Shown: piece after piece, positions 1 through 11,996 of the stretch
Numbering within the stretch: the stretch's first letter is position 1
Layout of the letters: the number at the start of each line of letters is the position of its first letter
DNA from: Hyaloscypha bicolor E
Taxonomy: Eukaryota; Ascomycota; Leotiomycetes; Helotiales; Hyaloscyphaceae
Length of the DNA: 64,000 nt
Assembly: GCF_002865645.1 (NCBI RefSeq)
Contig: NW_020194512.1
Span: forward strand, 2,087,183 to 2,151,182
Reading direction: 5' to 3'
Position numbers and translations under genes: made by a program
The notes under the pieces: generated by a model
What the model was told of the DNA's origin: nothing
The model's input: only the letters and a program-made list of their open reading frames with translations
Databases searched by the model: none

Positions 1-635
1 TGAAGGGCGTCTCGACCTTCATGGCCGAAATGCTCGAAACGGCTAACATTCTCAAATCTGCTACCTCGGAATCTCTCATCATCATCGACGAGCTTGGTCG
101 CGGTACTAGTACTTATGATGGATTTGGACTTGCCTGGGCAATTTCAGAACACATCATCAAGGAGATCGGCTGTTTCTCCATGTTCGCCACCCATTTCCAC
201 GAGCTCACTGCCTTGGTAGACCAGTACTCTCAAGTGCAGAACCTGCATGTCGTGGCACACATCGATGACAACGGAAAGGGTAAGAGAGAGGTTACACTTC
301 TTTACAAGGTGGAAGAAGGAGTCTGCGATCAGAGTTTCGGTATTCATGTTGCGGAGCTTGTGAGGTTTCCTGAAAAAGTGGTTAGTATGGCGAAGAGGAA
401 GGCGGACGAGTTGGAAGATTTCACCAGTAAGCACGATGGACATGCGATCCAATATGGGAAGGAAGATGTGGAGGTAGGAAGTGCGATGTTAAAGGATGTT
501 CTGGTGAAATGGAAAGAAGCTTGTGACGGCAAGGACTTTAGTAGGCAGGAGATGGTGAGTAGGTTGAGGGAGCTGGTAAAGGGGGATGAGAAACTCCTTG
601 CGAATCCCTTCTTCCAGAGTGTGAAAGGTCTATGA
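1..635 (+). CDS. MSH2: DNA mismatch repair protein MSH2, C-terminal part (5' partial)
   Basis: The reading frame is open from base 3 and enters from the left edge, so only the last 210 residues or so are present. The translation shows the MutS ATPase end: a Walker B stretch with [12 protein letters not shown] near the start, then the ATHFHEL motif of the composite ATPase site. A C-terminal helical dimerisation tail follows, including the [17 protein letters not shown] segment typical of MSH2 rather than MSH3/MSH6. MSH2 pairs with MSH3 or MSH6 in the nucleus to recognise mismatches and insertion/deletion loops. The frame ends at a TGA at 633-635. No intron is seen here. EXO1, the exonuclease that acts after MSH2, is encoded 38 kb downstream on the other strand. 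Identity is very sure; the assignment to MSH2 over other eukaryotic MutS homologues rests on the tail sequence. Confidence 0.96.
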   Translation, partial: KGVSTFMAEMLETANILKSATSESLIIIDELGRGTSTYDGFGLAWAISEHIIKEIGCFSMFATHFHELTALVDQYSQVQNLHVVAHIDDNGKGKREVTLLYKVEEGVCDQSFGIHVAELVRFPEKVVSMAKRKADELEDFTSKHDGHAIQYGKEDVEVGSAMLKDVLVKWKEACDGKDFSRQEMVSRLRELVKGDEKLLANPFFQSVKGL

Positions 636-912
636 TTTTATGGCTCTAGGGAGGTCTACTGGTATTGCTACATAGTTGGGAGGCACTAATTGCTTTATAA
701 GGGGCGGCCTAATTGTACAACACATAGGATTACATGGAATGAAAATATCAACGTCAAAACCGCTGCGATAGTCTGTCAACCATGATGAACTTGGAGAGAT
801 ATCTCTGTCATTGGTAAAGGGAAGAACTTCAACAATCTGTATGATTCTGAATCCTCTACTTCTAGCAGGTAGGCCACTCTTGGGAGCTCGTTGGGTTCAA
901 ATCATGATCGGA

Positions 913-3409
913 TCAATCACCTCCATCGCCAGTCCTACCCAGATCTCTCCTCACCCTCCAAACACGGGCCCCTGTTCCCCGTCCCTGAGATCCTTCAAGT
1001 CTGTCCACCCACGGAGCGTTCTGGAATCCATCACCCAGACTCTGATTCCCAGTCTCATCCATACCTTTAGAGGCTTCGGCTTCAAACTCCGGGGATCCTT
1101 CATCGTCAAGGTCCAGTTCTCTACCTCCTTGTTTCCTCGCCGCTTTATCCAAAGCAGTCTTTCGTGTAAGCTCCTCGATGTATGCCCAGCCAGGCGTGTC
1201 AAGTTTTCCACTAATTAGAACGATTGACTTCCCGGCCTGGCTGACATCCTCGATCACTTTTGATGGAATTGGAGTTAGGACTTGCAGTCGACGCCGAGCC
1301 ACGTCGATGCCTCTGACTAGTGCAAGACCAATACTGTGAGAGTATTTAGGATCAAGCGAAATATTATTTGAGGGGTTGAAGTAGGGTATTTCTTCATCAG
1401 GGGTGGATACTATTAGTGGCCTTTCCAAATGTTGAAGCTGGAGGGAATCTTGATCAAATGCACGGATTTCTGTATCGTCCGTCTTGTCAAAGACGTGCGT
1501 GGGAGGCTCCATGTTGTCTCCTTCTGAGGTCCAGCCAGGAATCGCTGCCATATCATCGATGACGACGACAGCTACCAGAGAGCCATTGATCGTATCCGCA
1601 AGAAGGTTTACAGGCGGTTGCTCTCCATAGCACATAACGCCAAGCAGTCCAGGATTCTCTCCTGAATAATTTATTTCCCAAGGTGGTATGGAAGTCAAAG
1701 GTAGACTGTTCCATGCCAATGTTGACTTTGTGGCTGAATCTAAGTGAAAGTATGACATCGACTGCATCGCTCTGAGATGAGCTGCCGTTCTTGTTGTATA
1801 CTCACTGACCTGGGATGGTAGTGTGAGCACAAGAGTCGATTTAGCTGCTTCTCGCAGGCTATCAACGACGTCTGGTGGTCCATCCTGAGACATATAAATA
1901 ATCTCACTCGGCCGAAGTTGAGTGATTATTTCTACCAGGATTTCCAATCCCGTGCCTAACACCCATCCAGGAGTATTTATGACTAAGGGGCAGCTTGCCT
2001 CCGTCGAAAGGAGATTGCGGTAATGTGCAAAGAGGTCCGAAACGCAGGCCATGTACAAACTGGGATCTAGGGATGGCGATATTGCTGCAATTGAGTGGGA
2101 CCTGATTATTTTGCTCTTGGCATCCGGAATGGGATGAGCAAACGGCGGACCAAAATTGGGTTCGGAAACATGGACAAGTGAAAGCTGTCCTGGTGGTGAG
2201 TATTCAGGTTGACCCGGATCGAGGTCTAAGAGCGCTACACCTAGTTTCTTGGTTGGCCTCTCCGGTTGTGAAGCATCAGTTAATGTGGATAGGAGTCTGT
2301 TGGCAAGGAATTTGACAAATGTTGATTTTCCAGAAGATTTGGGACCGCACACCATGAAGGCTGGGGGGCTTTGTTCAGACGGCATCGAGCATTTCGCCAA
2401 CATTTCGTTCCACTCTGGAGGGGAGATCAGAGGTTGAAGGTAGGCCTTTGGAGGACCACTATTTGAGGAGAAAAGCTGCTTGATTTTAGTTGAGTTCGAA
2501 TACGATGTCTAATATGTACTTACTACTTGGAAAGTGCTTCTCTTAGTCTTTTGGACCAGTTTTGTATACTCCAGACCCAGTGGACCTGAGTTGTCATTCC
2601 ATAACTTACCAAAGAGTGGCGAGAGTGACTCCAGTGACCCCAAACCAACTTTACAAGGGTGCAGACGAAGTTCAGCAGGCTCGGAATCAGTTGCCAAGCA
2701 CCTCATTACGGGCAAAGAATGTGAAGATGAGGCAAATACTCGGTACAATTTTTTGGATGGCAGTAAAATCGATCCCATAAGTGTTATTTGGCCCTTCTGA
2801 ACGGAGACCTCAAACTGGCCAAGGACAACTAGTCGCTGACTATGTCAGTTCTGGGGCATTCCAGATCAAGGAAATCACTCACTTCACCTGGAGCCAGTCT
2901 AATGGTGAGTATTCCATCCCCAAGCTCTCTGACATTATCTTTGCCAGGTTTGAAGGAAGTAAGATTTATTGAAGGCGGCTCCAGTGGCATCTCAGGAGAC
3001 TCGACACGTGATCCATATCTTCACAATTGTTAGTATTTGAAGGAGAACAACCTTGGGGCTCAGATTAGACATACGAAGACAGCTGTGTATTTTCATCGAG
3101 GTCCATGAAAGTCGGGTTGGGGGCAGACTCCTCAGCCATGATTGCCAGGCTTGACATTCCATTCCCAGTTTGAAGTCTAGAGTCTGCCAGTCCCGATGAT
3201 ACGGATTTCGATTTTTCTGGAGTGTCTCCAAGACAGGCCCTTCCATTCTGGTCTCTTGCAGCTTTGGACGGGCTGCTTGCCAGAGCTTTCCTCGCCGCGA
3301 AGGCACTCAAGTCTAAAGTAAATTAGCAATTGTTTGGATTTTCTCCTGGTTTAGACTTGCAAGGCGAAGCTAATGAAGCATTTAGTTTCCTCCTCTTGTT
3401 CGAAGACAT
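913..3409 (-). CDS. GRC3: Polynucleotide 5'-hydroxyl-kinase GRC3
   Basis: Proposed CDS is complement join 913..2475, 2524..2835, 2883..3018, 3075..3305, 3357..3409, giving 764 residues. GRC3 is the nucleolar kinase that works with Las1 in ITS2 pre-rRNA processing. The P-loop GPKSSGKST lies at about residues 288-296 and the Walker B-like DLDPGQPEY at about 328-336. The N-terminal domain carries VVLGQF and SLSPLFGKLWND signatures. The start was placed upstream of the apparent AFAARKA exon because that exon lacks an ATG; an MSSNKRRKL start reached through a 51 bp intron (donor GTCTAA, acceptor TTGAG) restores the usual GRC3 N-terminus. The other three introns are 47, 48 and 56 bp with good consensus. 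The first intron is the least certain. The gene is divergent from RPA34.5, with 152 bp between the two start codons. The C-terminus ends in a charged tail. Confidence 0.92.
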
Positions 3410-3561
3410 ATCTGTACATTGGCCGAATTGTTGTTCCCAAGACGAGGCTGAAGATTGCCGAGTCGACGATTTTGCCGGGAAAAAAAAGTTTCCCGAGAAC
3501 GAATTCTTGTCGACAAAAAATCACCACATCAAGCATATTCTCGAGAGAACCTGTGCAAACA
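3410..3561. promoter_or_regulatory. Compact bidirectional promoter between GRC3 and RPA34.5
   Basis: Only 152 bp separate the two divergent start codons, so both core promoters must share this DNA unless one overlaps the other gene. In the middle is an inverted repeat, CGGGAAA at 3476-3482 and TTTCCCG at 3489-3495, around an A-rich hexamer. Both genes serve ribosome production. Shared control is inference; the arrangement and the palindrome are directly visible. Confidence 0.6.
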
Positions 3562-5323
3562 ATGCCCCCCTTAAAGTTTCAAAGTCAAAGCAGCAAGAGC
3601 AAGAAAAAGTCTGCTCCATCAAAGAAGTCCCCGAAATCAGCACCACCACCTGCAAGCTTCAAAAGCGCGGAATATGTCCAGGAGAGCGACGAAGAGGAGC
3701 CAGTGAATTCCGAGAAGGAGAGCGAGTCTGACAGCGATGGCGAATCATTGCCCTCGAATCCCGTCGACATTATGATCACACCCAATGGCAAGTTGCAGCG
3801 TCCAGCAGGAAGTAGCAGCTCGAGCGAAAATGAGAGTGAGAGCGACGAGAATGGCAGCGAGGCGGACGACGAGGAAGAGGAAGAGCCTAGTGTCGCTGCT
3901 AAACAGACTGCTGCGGGTCCTGACAAGTAAGTTGGAACGTATATACCTCTTGCAGCATCAGCTTACAATTACAGAATGGCTTCGAAGCCCCCCCGCGGCA
4001 GCGTGGTGACCTTCCAGAAGCCGCCTCTTTACAAACCGCCTGTTGGATTTGAAAAGGCGTCATTAGAGGGCACACCGAAAGCAGAACATATGTTTAAAAG
4101 GTCGAGTCTGGGAGAGAAGCAGATCTGGTACTTCACTGCACCGGCCTCGCTGCCCGTTTCTGCTATTGAGCAAATGTCATGGAAGGATGCTACAGATGGC
4201 AAGCCAATAGTCAATCATAACGGTAACGAGTATGGGTTCATGCGGGACTCGGCCGAGGACAAAACATATACCAAGATCATGGTGCCAGATGGTTCTGATG
4301 ATGGGTATCGGACGGGTAAGATCTCTACAAAGAGGACTGATGCATTCGTGAAACTGACACCATCCAGTTAAGAAACCCATTGATCAGATATTTCACCTTC
4401 AGCAGATTCTGCAATTGCCAGGCGCACACGCCTCTAGCAGCATTACAGCAAGCTCTAGTAAAGCAACAGTCCCAGCTAAGAAACCAATTAGACAACAGCC
4501 ACAGGGTCTAAAAATGCGATTTCGACCGATAGGATTTGGTGGTGGGGAGACGGGAAAGATAGGTTCAAGTTCATCATCAGTGGATAGTAGTTCAGACGAG
4601 GAAGTGGAACAACCGCCTGCCGCATTCCGTCCACCAGTGCCCATTGCATCGGAGAGCTCGGAGGAAGAAGAGTCTCCCGAGGACTCTGAAAGTGATGGGC
4701 AGTCTTCCGAGGACTCCGGAAGTGATGAGGAGTCTTCCAGTTCAGACGTGGAAATGACCGAGGCGCCGCCACTTCTAAGAAAGCCAATTGCGGAAGAGAG
4801 AAATAACAAAATCTCTGCCACAGTTTCATCTTCGCAAGAGGTTACCAACGGCTCGTTGAAGAGAAAGCATGGCGAAAAAGAAGAAAGGAAATCAAAGCAC
4901 AGTTCGTCCCGATCATTGAGTATTGATGATAGAGAGCTAAAGCGATTGAAGGAAAAGCAGACCGAATCTCAGAGAGGCTTGGGAGGCAGAGCATCAGTGT
5001 CAATTGAGCCTCGGAAGAGCTCAACGCAAGGATCATCAGCAAAATCAGGAATCACCTCGTCCAAAGCGGATACTCCAATTCGTCCGCCAAAATCTGCCAT
5101 TTTACCTCACTCGTCACCAGCTCCTCGAGCACAGCCCAGTCCCGGGAAGGGTGATCAGCGACCTTCCGAGAAACCAAAATCGAAGAAGCGTGACCGTTCT
5201 GAGTCTGCGACCCCATTAACCAAGAGTGGAGTTTCTCTGCACGATCTTACAAAAGCAACAGATCCAAGCCTCACTGGGGAGGAGCGAAGGAAGAAAATAA
5301 AATGGTTGAAGAACAAGGAGTGA
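3562..5323 (+). CDS. RPA34: DNA-directed RNA polymerase I subunit RPA34.5
   Basis: CDS is join 3562..3926, 3975..4315, 4368..5323, 553 residues. The protein opens with a Lys/Ser-rich and then strongly acidic stretch. It continues with a conserved core (SVVTFQKPPLYKPPVGFE, IWYFTAPASLPVSAIEQM, then KKPIDQIFHLQQILQLPG across the second intron) and the short MRFRPIGFG motif. This order is typical of the Pfam RNA_pol_A34.5 family. A long Ser/Glu- and Lys-rich tail follows. The subunit forms a TFIIF-like heterodimer with RPA49 on Pol I in the nucleolus. Both introns have GTAAG donors and AG acceptors, and splicing is needed to join the conserved segments. Fungal homologues vary greatly in tail length. 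It is head to head with GRC3. Confidence 0.88.
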
Positions 5324-5966
5324 GCGGGCGTGTTTCTGGGCTGCTTTGGTGTTCAGTGACTAGAGAAGGGAGAATACGATTACTGTCTGCTGGCAAGCTT
5401 TGTGAGTGAGTGATGGAGTTAGTTCTGCTGGGTTGGACTCTTGTCTGGTTTTAGCTCGCAATGATACCCAGAGTGGTTACAAACAATGATATGCTCTCTT
5501 GCTCACTTACTGTATCCCCGTGTTAGAGAGATACTGCTCTCTGGGGCTCGTGCAGGTGAGGATACAAAAGGGAATACGAGCCCCTGTCAAAATCGAGCGA
5601 TCTCGCTTGGTCCCCAGAGCCTTTTTCAATGGTGCCAAATGAAGATTGAATTTGGCCGCTCAAAGGAACCCGTCGGCGCCAAGGTATAATATACATGGAA
5701 CAATATGGCAACATTAAAAAATGTATGACTTTCTACGGTGACTTTGAGCTACCTTATGTAGAGATTTCTAGGGTGCTGGAGGATTTTCAAGGAGATGATG
5801 CAGGTGGACTGACCCCGCCTAGAGCGGTGCCATCCCGGTTCAAAACCCCGCGCTACGGAGGATACACCAAAAAAAAATTTGAACCCCTTCGCACTCTTCA
5901 ATAAGCACAACCATTCTACAATCGCTTCTAGCATACCAACCCCAATTACACCTCCTACCTGTAATC
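5324..5966. other. Intergenic, RPA34.5 to SHMT
   Basis: This stretch holds the 3' flank of RPA34.5 and the promoter of the SHMT gene. I saw no convincing ORF. A run of eight A lies at 5871-5878 shortly before the SHMT leader. A segment near 5838 resembles a tRNA B-box but has no matching tRNA body. Confidence 0.5.
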
Positions 5967-7581
5967 ATGGTTTCGAACGGCGAAAACGGTGTCAAGCACA
6001 CCTATGCTCTCTCAGAGGAGCACAAGGATGTAAGCTATTTATGGTCGACCACCCCACCTGGCGCATACTGACTCACCGACTCCAGATGTTGGAGAAGTCC
6101 CTGGTTGAGACGGACCCTGAAATTGCTGAGATTATGGTAAGCACGTGGTGCTACTCCGGCACTGCTGCGTGTTCTAACAAGATCCAGAAACTTGAGATTC
6201 AGCGTCAACGAGAATCCATCATCCTCATCGCCTCCGAGAATGTTACCTCGCGTGCCGTCTTCGATGCATTGGGATCGCCCATGTCCAACAAATACTCCGA
6301 GGGCTACCCCGGTGCAAGATATTATGGTGGAAATCAACACATCGACTCAATTGAGTTGACTTGCCAGACTCGTGCTCTCAAGGCTTTCCATTTGGATTCC
6401 GAGAAATGGGGTGTCAATGTTCAGTGTTTGAGTGGCAGCCCTGCCAACCTCCAGGTCTATCAAGCAATCATGAAACCCCATGAGAGACTCATGGGTCTTG
6501 ATCTGCCCCATGGTGGACATTTGAGTCACGGTTACCAGACTCCTCAGAGAAAGTAAGCTGATTTTCTCCCCAGCAAAGAGTTAAAGAGTTAACCCGGCCA
6601 AGAATTTCTGCGGTCTCGACCTACTTCGAAACTTTCCCATATCGAGTAAACTTGGAGACTGGCATCATTGACTACGATAAGCTGGAGGAGAATGCATTGA
6701 TGTACAGACCCAAGGTTCTTGTTGCTGGAACATCTGCCTACTGCCGTCTGATCGACTATGCCCGCATGAGAAAAATCGCTGATCTGGTTGGCGCATACTT
6801 GGTGGTTGATATGGCCCACATCTCTGGTCTTATTGCTGCTGGTGTTATTCCGAGCCCCTTCGAGCATGCCGATATTGTCACCACGACTACACACAAGTCT
6901 CTCCGTGGTCCTCGAGGTGCCATGATCTTCTTCCGCAAGGGTGTCCGCAAGACCGATGCCAAAACTGGCAAGGAGACATTGTACGATCTGGAGGGCCCCA
7001 TCAACTTCTCTGTTTTCCCAGGTCATCAGGGTGGACCCCACAACCATACCATTACCGCTCTCGCCGTCGCTCTTAAGCAAGCAACTACTCCCGAGTTCAA
7101 GCAATACCAGGAGCAAGTCGTTAAGAACGCCAAAGCTCTCGAGGTTGAATTCCAGAGGCTCGGTTACAAGCTTGTAGCTGATGGAACTGATTCCCACATG
7201 GTACTCCTCGACCTTCGCCCCCAAGCTCTTGATGGTGCACGCGTTGAGGCGGTCTTAGAGCAAGTCAACATCGCTTGCAATAAGAACTCGATCCCAGGTG
7301 ATAAGTCAGCCCTCACACCATGCGGTCTCCGAATTGGTACCCCAGCCATGACCTCGCGTGGTTTTGGCGAGGAAGATTTTAAGCGTGTTGTTTCATACAT
7401 CGACCAAAGCATCAAGATCTGCAAGGAAGTCCAAGGTGCTCTGCCAAAGAGCGATAACAAGCTCAAGGACTTCAAGGCTAAGGTTGCCGGTGGCGAAGTC
7501 TCGAAGATCAATGAGATGAAGAAGGAGATCGCTACCTGGGCTGGTAGTTTCCCTCTTCCTGTTGAGGGCTGGCGTGCATAG
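5967..7581 (+). CDS. SHM2: Serine hydroxymethyltransferase, cytosolic form
   Basis: CDS is join 5967..6029, 6086..6136, 6188..6552, 6603..7581, 485 residues. The enzyme is PLP-dependent and interconverts serine plus tetrahydrofolate with glycine plus 5,10-methylene-THF in one-carbon metabolism. Visible family marks are [24 protein letters not shown], the VDMAHISGL segment holding the cofactor-binding aspartate, and the PLP lysine in [10 protein letters not shown], at about residue 258. The N-terminus ([21 protein letters not shown]) is short and lacks an Arg-rich targeting presequence, so I infer the cytosolic isoform. The first two coding exons are tiny (63 and 51 nt). Introns are 50-56 bp with GTAAGC donors; the third uses an AAG acceptor after a GTTAAC branch-like site. 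Identity is very sure. Confidence 0.96.
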
Positions 7582-9091
7582 ATTTTTCTTGAGTCTCGCT
7601 TATGGGTGGGTGTTTGGGCGTATTCAACAAAAGCACACGGTTACGGTCGGTTTTATCTTGGCTACTTCAACGCAGTCACTAGATATTAATGGAGTAGAAT
7701 GGGTTCTACATGGCTAGTTACTTTAAACTGGAATGAATGCAATTTCAATTTCAGCACGCATCAAGTGAGTATTCGTGCAGTCGAGTCTGGTCAGATAGCC
7801 TGGCAAGAATAGCATGTCTTGCGCCATCGATGTTCTGTGGAACCATGGTATAATCATTCTGACCACCAAATAGTCTCTTGCACTTGGAGAGAAGTTTGAC
7901 AGTTTCCTCATGATACCCGTTCGTACCTTCCACAAGTTACCACTCGTGGTTCGTGAAAGCGACTGAGCCATACTAGCGACTAGGCCAAGTATTTCACATG
8001 GTAAATTTGTATAGGAGGTACTTCGAGCTAGCTAGTCTATACTGGTCTGTGCAACAAATTTAGCGAGGAACACCAAATTTGCGGGTGGCCCAGTCGCTTT
8101 CACGTCCACCAGTGGTAACTTGTGGAAGGTACGAACGGGTACAAGCCCCGCTCAAACTTTCTTCGCGCCCATTCCATGCCAAGCTGAATTTATTGAGTGT
8201 GTCACATGACAACCTGGCAACTCTCTCATTTTTGTACAACATTTGGTTTCGTTCGCGATTCATGAATATCAAATAGATCGACCCAGGCCCACGAGAACGA
8301 CGACCTTGCTGTACGGAACTGGTTGGTCCTTCAACTCGTAGATTCGTGATGCTGTTTTAAGATCCACGAACACTGCTCTAATGCGAACGCTCGTGCACTT
8401 CGGATTGGCACTTGCGCTCAACGATGCAGTCGCAAAGATGCAGAAGTAAACAAACCGACTGAGATCTGGAGCGCTTATGATGTCACCTGGAACACTGGAA
8501 CAATAAAGGTTGTGATTCAGAAGACAGCTGGAAGGCGGTAGCCGATGTCAGGTGAGAATTGGTGATCACGTGCCTGTCTGGATACCCCAGTATGCTGGTT
8601 GCCCGGGACAACCAAGTTTGGCGCCACGGGGCAAGTCAATAAGGAGATGGCTGGTGACCTAAGAAAGCCGAAAGGTTGGGAACAGCAAAGTCATACCCAG
8701 CCCCTTCAATATTGCTCGACCTACTCCTACTAGCTGAGGAACGATTTTCTTGTGAGCTGGAAACTGCAAACTGCAAACTACAAACTGCTACGAATTCAAT
8801 CCTCCCCTTCTATCACCTGCTGTTGCGTTGAGATTCTAACAGGTCGTTCATCGAAGGAAACTCGTGCATCACATCCGCTACATTTTCCCCGTACATACGC
8901 ATTTCGACTCACGGTCACATTCCTCCGTATACGCCATCTGCATTCCTCGATCAGCCCTCGAACATTTCGATACAGCTGCCAGCTTTGCTGAGCATCCCAC
9001 GGCCTGCGACTCCAACGTCGCTCCGAACCCCGGAGGACGGGAGTGGCAGTTTCGACAATATATCTGAAGGTGTTTCATAGGAGGAATCAAA
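7582..9091. other. Intergenic, SHMT to FIG1, with inverted repeat
   Basis: No coding sequence is supported here. The stretch contains the inverted repeat at 7914-8141 described separately. It also has a short degenerate tandem of the heptamer AAACTGC at about 8761-8790 and the presumed FIG1 promoter and leader. Short ORFs in the region have no family resemblance and arise partly from the repeat arms. Confidence 0.55.
7914..8141. repeat. Inverted repeat, about 56 bp arms
   Basis: The left arm 7914-7969 and the right arm 8087-8141 are reverse complements with about 52 of 56 positions matching by eye and one single-base indel. The arms begin TACCCGTTCGTACCTTCC when read on the left-arm strand. 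They are separated by about 117 bp. Weaker similarity continues outside the arms (AAGTTTGA at 7893-7900 against its complement near 8152-8159). There is no clear target-site duplication, so this could be a decayed foldback/MITE element or a hairpin-forming locus. Confidence 0.75.
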
Positions 9092-10018
9092 ATGGCGTCA
9101 GGCTCATCAGTCAGTCGGGTGGCAAGATTTCAGACGGGCTGGATAAGATTTCTACCGTTCTTGGGATACCATCATGTACTCATGATACTGATTGCAATTG
9201 CCATCATATTGCTCTGTAAGTTCCAATTGAACCCCATGCAGGTGGACATTATTCTGACATTCCTGCAGCCCTGTTATTAGCAGGATGCTCGTCATCATCC
9301 CCCCTCATACCAGACATCTTCCTCATATCACTGTACTACAAATCATACTCGCCAGTACCGTCAACCGCACAGGTCGACTTCAACGTCCATAATGCAATAG
9401 CAAACATAGCCGGCCCTGCGATATTAGCAGCAAGAGTCGGCTACTTTGGTATCTGCATCAATCCAGATGGCGGATCATGGCTGTGTAGCAACAACGCAAC
9501 GGCATTGGCGAACGAGATCTCCCTAAACCAAGATCCCCTGAATTTGATCTGGCTCGCAAGTCAATTCAAGGATATGATCGTGTTCCCATACTTAATGTAA
9601 GCACCCTCAGAATCTTCAATTTCGGCATTCTCTAACTAGATTTAGCATCATCGCCATCATATTCGCATTCATATGCCTCCTGCTCCTCGCAACTTTCCCA
9701 GGGTGGCATGAGGAAGAAGATGCCGAGGGCAGTGAACGAGAAGTCAAACCATTCCCATCTCGACCTGTCTCGCAAATCGCGCTCGCCATCATATTCATCG
9801 CATCAATATTCGTGCTTGTCTCCGTCCTCTGGCAGCACACGGCGTCGGTGGCAGCCTCGATCATCGCTCAAGACTTCGGCAATGGCAGCGTCCTAAGTGG
9901 GGTCGGAACAACAGCGATGGTACTTGGTTGGTTCAGCTTCGCATTGTTGATCGTCGTTACCATCGGCCTCTTGGTTATGATATTAAGTATCCGGGTTCTG
10001 AGCGAGACATTTGGATAG
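9092..10018 (+). CDS. FIG1: Fig1-family Ca2+ regulator and membrane fusion protein
   Basis: CDS is join 9092..9215, 9269..9596, 9646..10018, 274 residues. It has four hydrophobic segments: an N-terminal one after FLPFLGYHH, a pair in the middle and C-terminal part, and one near the end. The extracellular-type loop contains GYFGICINPDGGSWLC, the conserved Fig1 signature. In yeast, Fig1 is a pheromone-induced, low-affinity calcium influx protein needed for cell fusion during mating. In filamentous fungi, homologues affect mating, calcium uptake and hyphal growth. Introns of 53 and 49 bp both interrupt membrane segments and are required for continuity (LLAGCSSSSP after the first, a hydrophobic IIIAIIFAF run after the second). 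The gene is convergent with SLD2. Identity is confident; the precise role in this fungus is inferred from relatives. Confidence 0.9.
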
Positions 10019-10452
10019 AGAAAAGGTTCGGGTGGACGACTTTGGACAATTTGATACCTTTTCAGCGTGCATTATGATTAATGGACGCCACGACAAACGT
10101 GGTGGATCATCGCAAAATAAATCGATCAGCAATGAATCGATTGTGTATAAAGGGAAGAAAGAGCATTTGGGACGGAGTTTTGCGACAGACTTGGGTTTGG
10201 GAATTTCTCGAAACTTGTTCATTGAATCCCTTTCTGTGAAGACACATAGGGGATGGAAGATGACCTACATGGATGGATGATGGGATGTAATAATGAACTT
10301 GGTGGTCGAGAAGTTGAGACGCTCGATCTGAAAATAGCTCACGAGTTGAGGAGAATGAAGAGAATGAAACATGAGCATCATCAAACCAATACTTGTTCCC
10401 ATGAAAGTGACTTGTGCAATTACCATATTTCTCGTGACAGGCATCAAACACG
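10019..10452. other. Convergent 3' region, FIG1 and SLD2
   Basis: This is 434 bp between two stop codons of convergent genes. It is probably both 3' UTRs. No supported gene. Confidence 0.5.
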
Positions 10453-11996
10453 TTACCTCTTTCTTCTAAACCGACTATTGTGACCCGGCCCCCCTTTCGC
10501 CCCGGAATTCCGCAATTTCAATCTCTTGAAATTTTGGTGTGCCATTGCATTAACTTTCCTCGCCGCAGTCTTAATCTTCCCATCCTTATTGGCGCTCTTG
10601 CTTTTCTTGGCTTGATTCGGTCTTCTATATCGAGTCCCTCCTTCTGATGCTGTGTACTCAGACTGCGAGTCTGAATCGAAATTTCTTGCGTCAACAAATC
10701 CGGTAGTCTCGTCGACTTGTGTCTCAGGGACAGCTTCACCATTTCCAGCCAGCTCGTCATCACTATCCTCAGGTACTGCTTCTGGCATAGTCTGAGGTTT
10801 CGATCGTGTGGGCTTCATGTTGACTTTCCTCGTTGTCCGCTTCTGGCCTTTCTTCTTGTACGCTTTCAAGGGCTGTCCCTCGCGTCCTAGGGTCAGATTC
10901 TTCGGCTCTTCTGGCTCGCTATCAAATTGGGCTTCGTCGTCGAACCCTCCGAGTGGGAAGCCTGGCTGGCTGTCTTCTACTAGAACAATAGAAGGCACTG
11001 TTATTGGTTTTGGTTTCGGTGCTGGCTTGCCCCCACCCTCCATCTCCATCTCCATTTCGCGGAGAGCTTCTAGGTCTTCATCTGCTGCCTCATCTTCCAT
11101 CTTCCGCAGGCCGGCAAGCATACTGCTTAAACCTCTCACCAGTGGTTTCCTTGGCACTCTGACCATCTCCGGGGAAAGGAAGAGATTCTCTTCATTCTCG
11201 TTAAGCACGGGCAGTTTGGTCCTATGGCTATCTCGGCGAAGAAAGGAGGGCGTGGAGAAATGGAGTTTCGAGACTGAAGACGGAGTGTTTCCTCCTTGGG
11301 AACTTGGGTCCCGATTCTTCAGTGGAGTAGCAAAGGCATCCAGCAAGAACCGTTTTGAAGCTGAAGCCGGTGTACGACTATGCTTTACTGTGACGAATTG
11401 GTCTGTCTTGGGCTTGCCAGGGGTAGCTAGAACAGAGGGTTTCGGGACCTTTCCGTCGTTCTCCACGTTTGAAGGCGAGTTTCCAGTCCCATTTTGCTCC
11501 AGAAGGTCAAATAACCCCAAAACCTGCCCATCTTTCTGCGGGGTTGGTCCAAGAATCTTCTTCGAGGGCGTGAACAGATTTCGAATTAAGGAAGGAGACT
11601 CATATGGATCCACTTCCCACGGCTGCATTGAGCCTTTGGAAGGCGTCTTCGCAACCTGTGGTCGTTTAGAAACGCCATATTTGTCCTTGTCCTCACGTTT
11701 CCGCTTTCGAGGCGTTTGTCCCTTGCTGGCTGGGGATGTCGGCGGTCCTTTTCCGGAGAGTCGGTCTCGTATCTTATTATATTCTTTGTATTTCCCTGCT
11801 ATGAAAATTGTCAATAACTGCTTTCGCAGATTGAGTGAAGGGGAGGTAATGTACCAATTTCGGGATTCTTTTTAATGTCATCTCGTGAAGCTTTCTTGCC
11901 CTCGTTGACAGACGCAAATTCCTTTTCCCATATCTTCAGTTCTATTCGGAGAGCATTTGACTTTTCTGTGAGTGCTTCCCGCTCCTGGACCTCCAT
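10453..11996 (-). CDS. SLD2: DNA replication regulator SLD2
   Basis: CDS is complement join 10453..11798, 11855..11996, 495 residues. The N-terminus (LRIELKIWEKEFASVNEGKK, then the spliced AGKYKEYNKIRDRL) is the conserved Sld2/RecQ4-like domain. It is followed by a long disordered region with many Ser/Thr-Pro sites in basic context (TSPASK, QTPRKR, KTPSKG, FTPSKK), as expected for CDK-phosphorylated Sld2. Phosphorylated Sld2 binds Dpb11 and promotes CMG helicase assembly at origins. The C-terminal part is basic with RRK-type stretches that may bind DNA. The start is the ATG at 11996. The 56 bp intron joins PEI to AGKYK. The gene is divergent from the RING gene, with 320 bp between starts and an MCB box in that interval. 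Confidence 0.88.

Noticed and set aside
5836..5850. tRNA B-box-like GGTTCAAAACC
   Set aside because: No A-box, acceptor stem or cloverleaf can be drawn around it.
10808..11875. 355-codon plus-strand ORF
   Set aside because: Lies antisense to SLD2; its Phe/Ser/Gly-rich translation is the shadow of Lys/Pro/Glu codons on the other strand.
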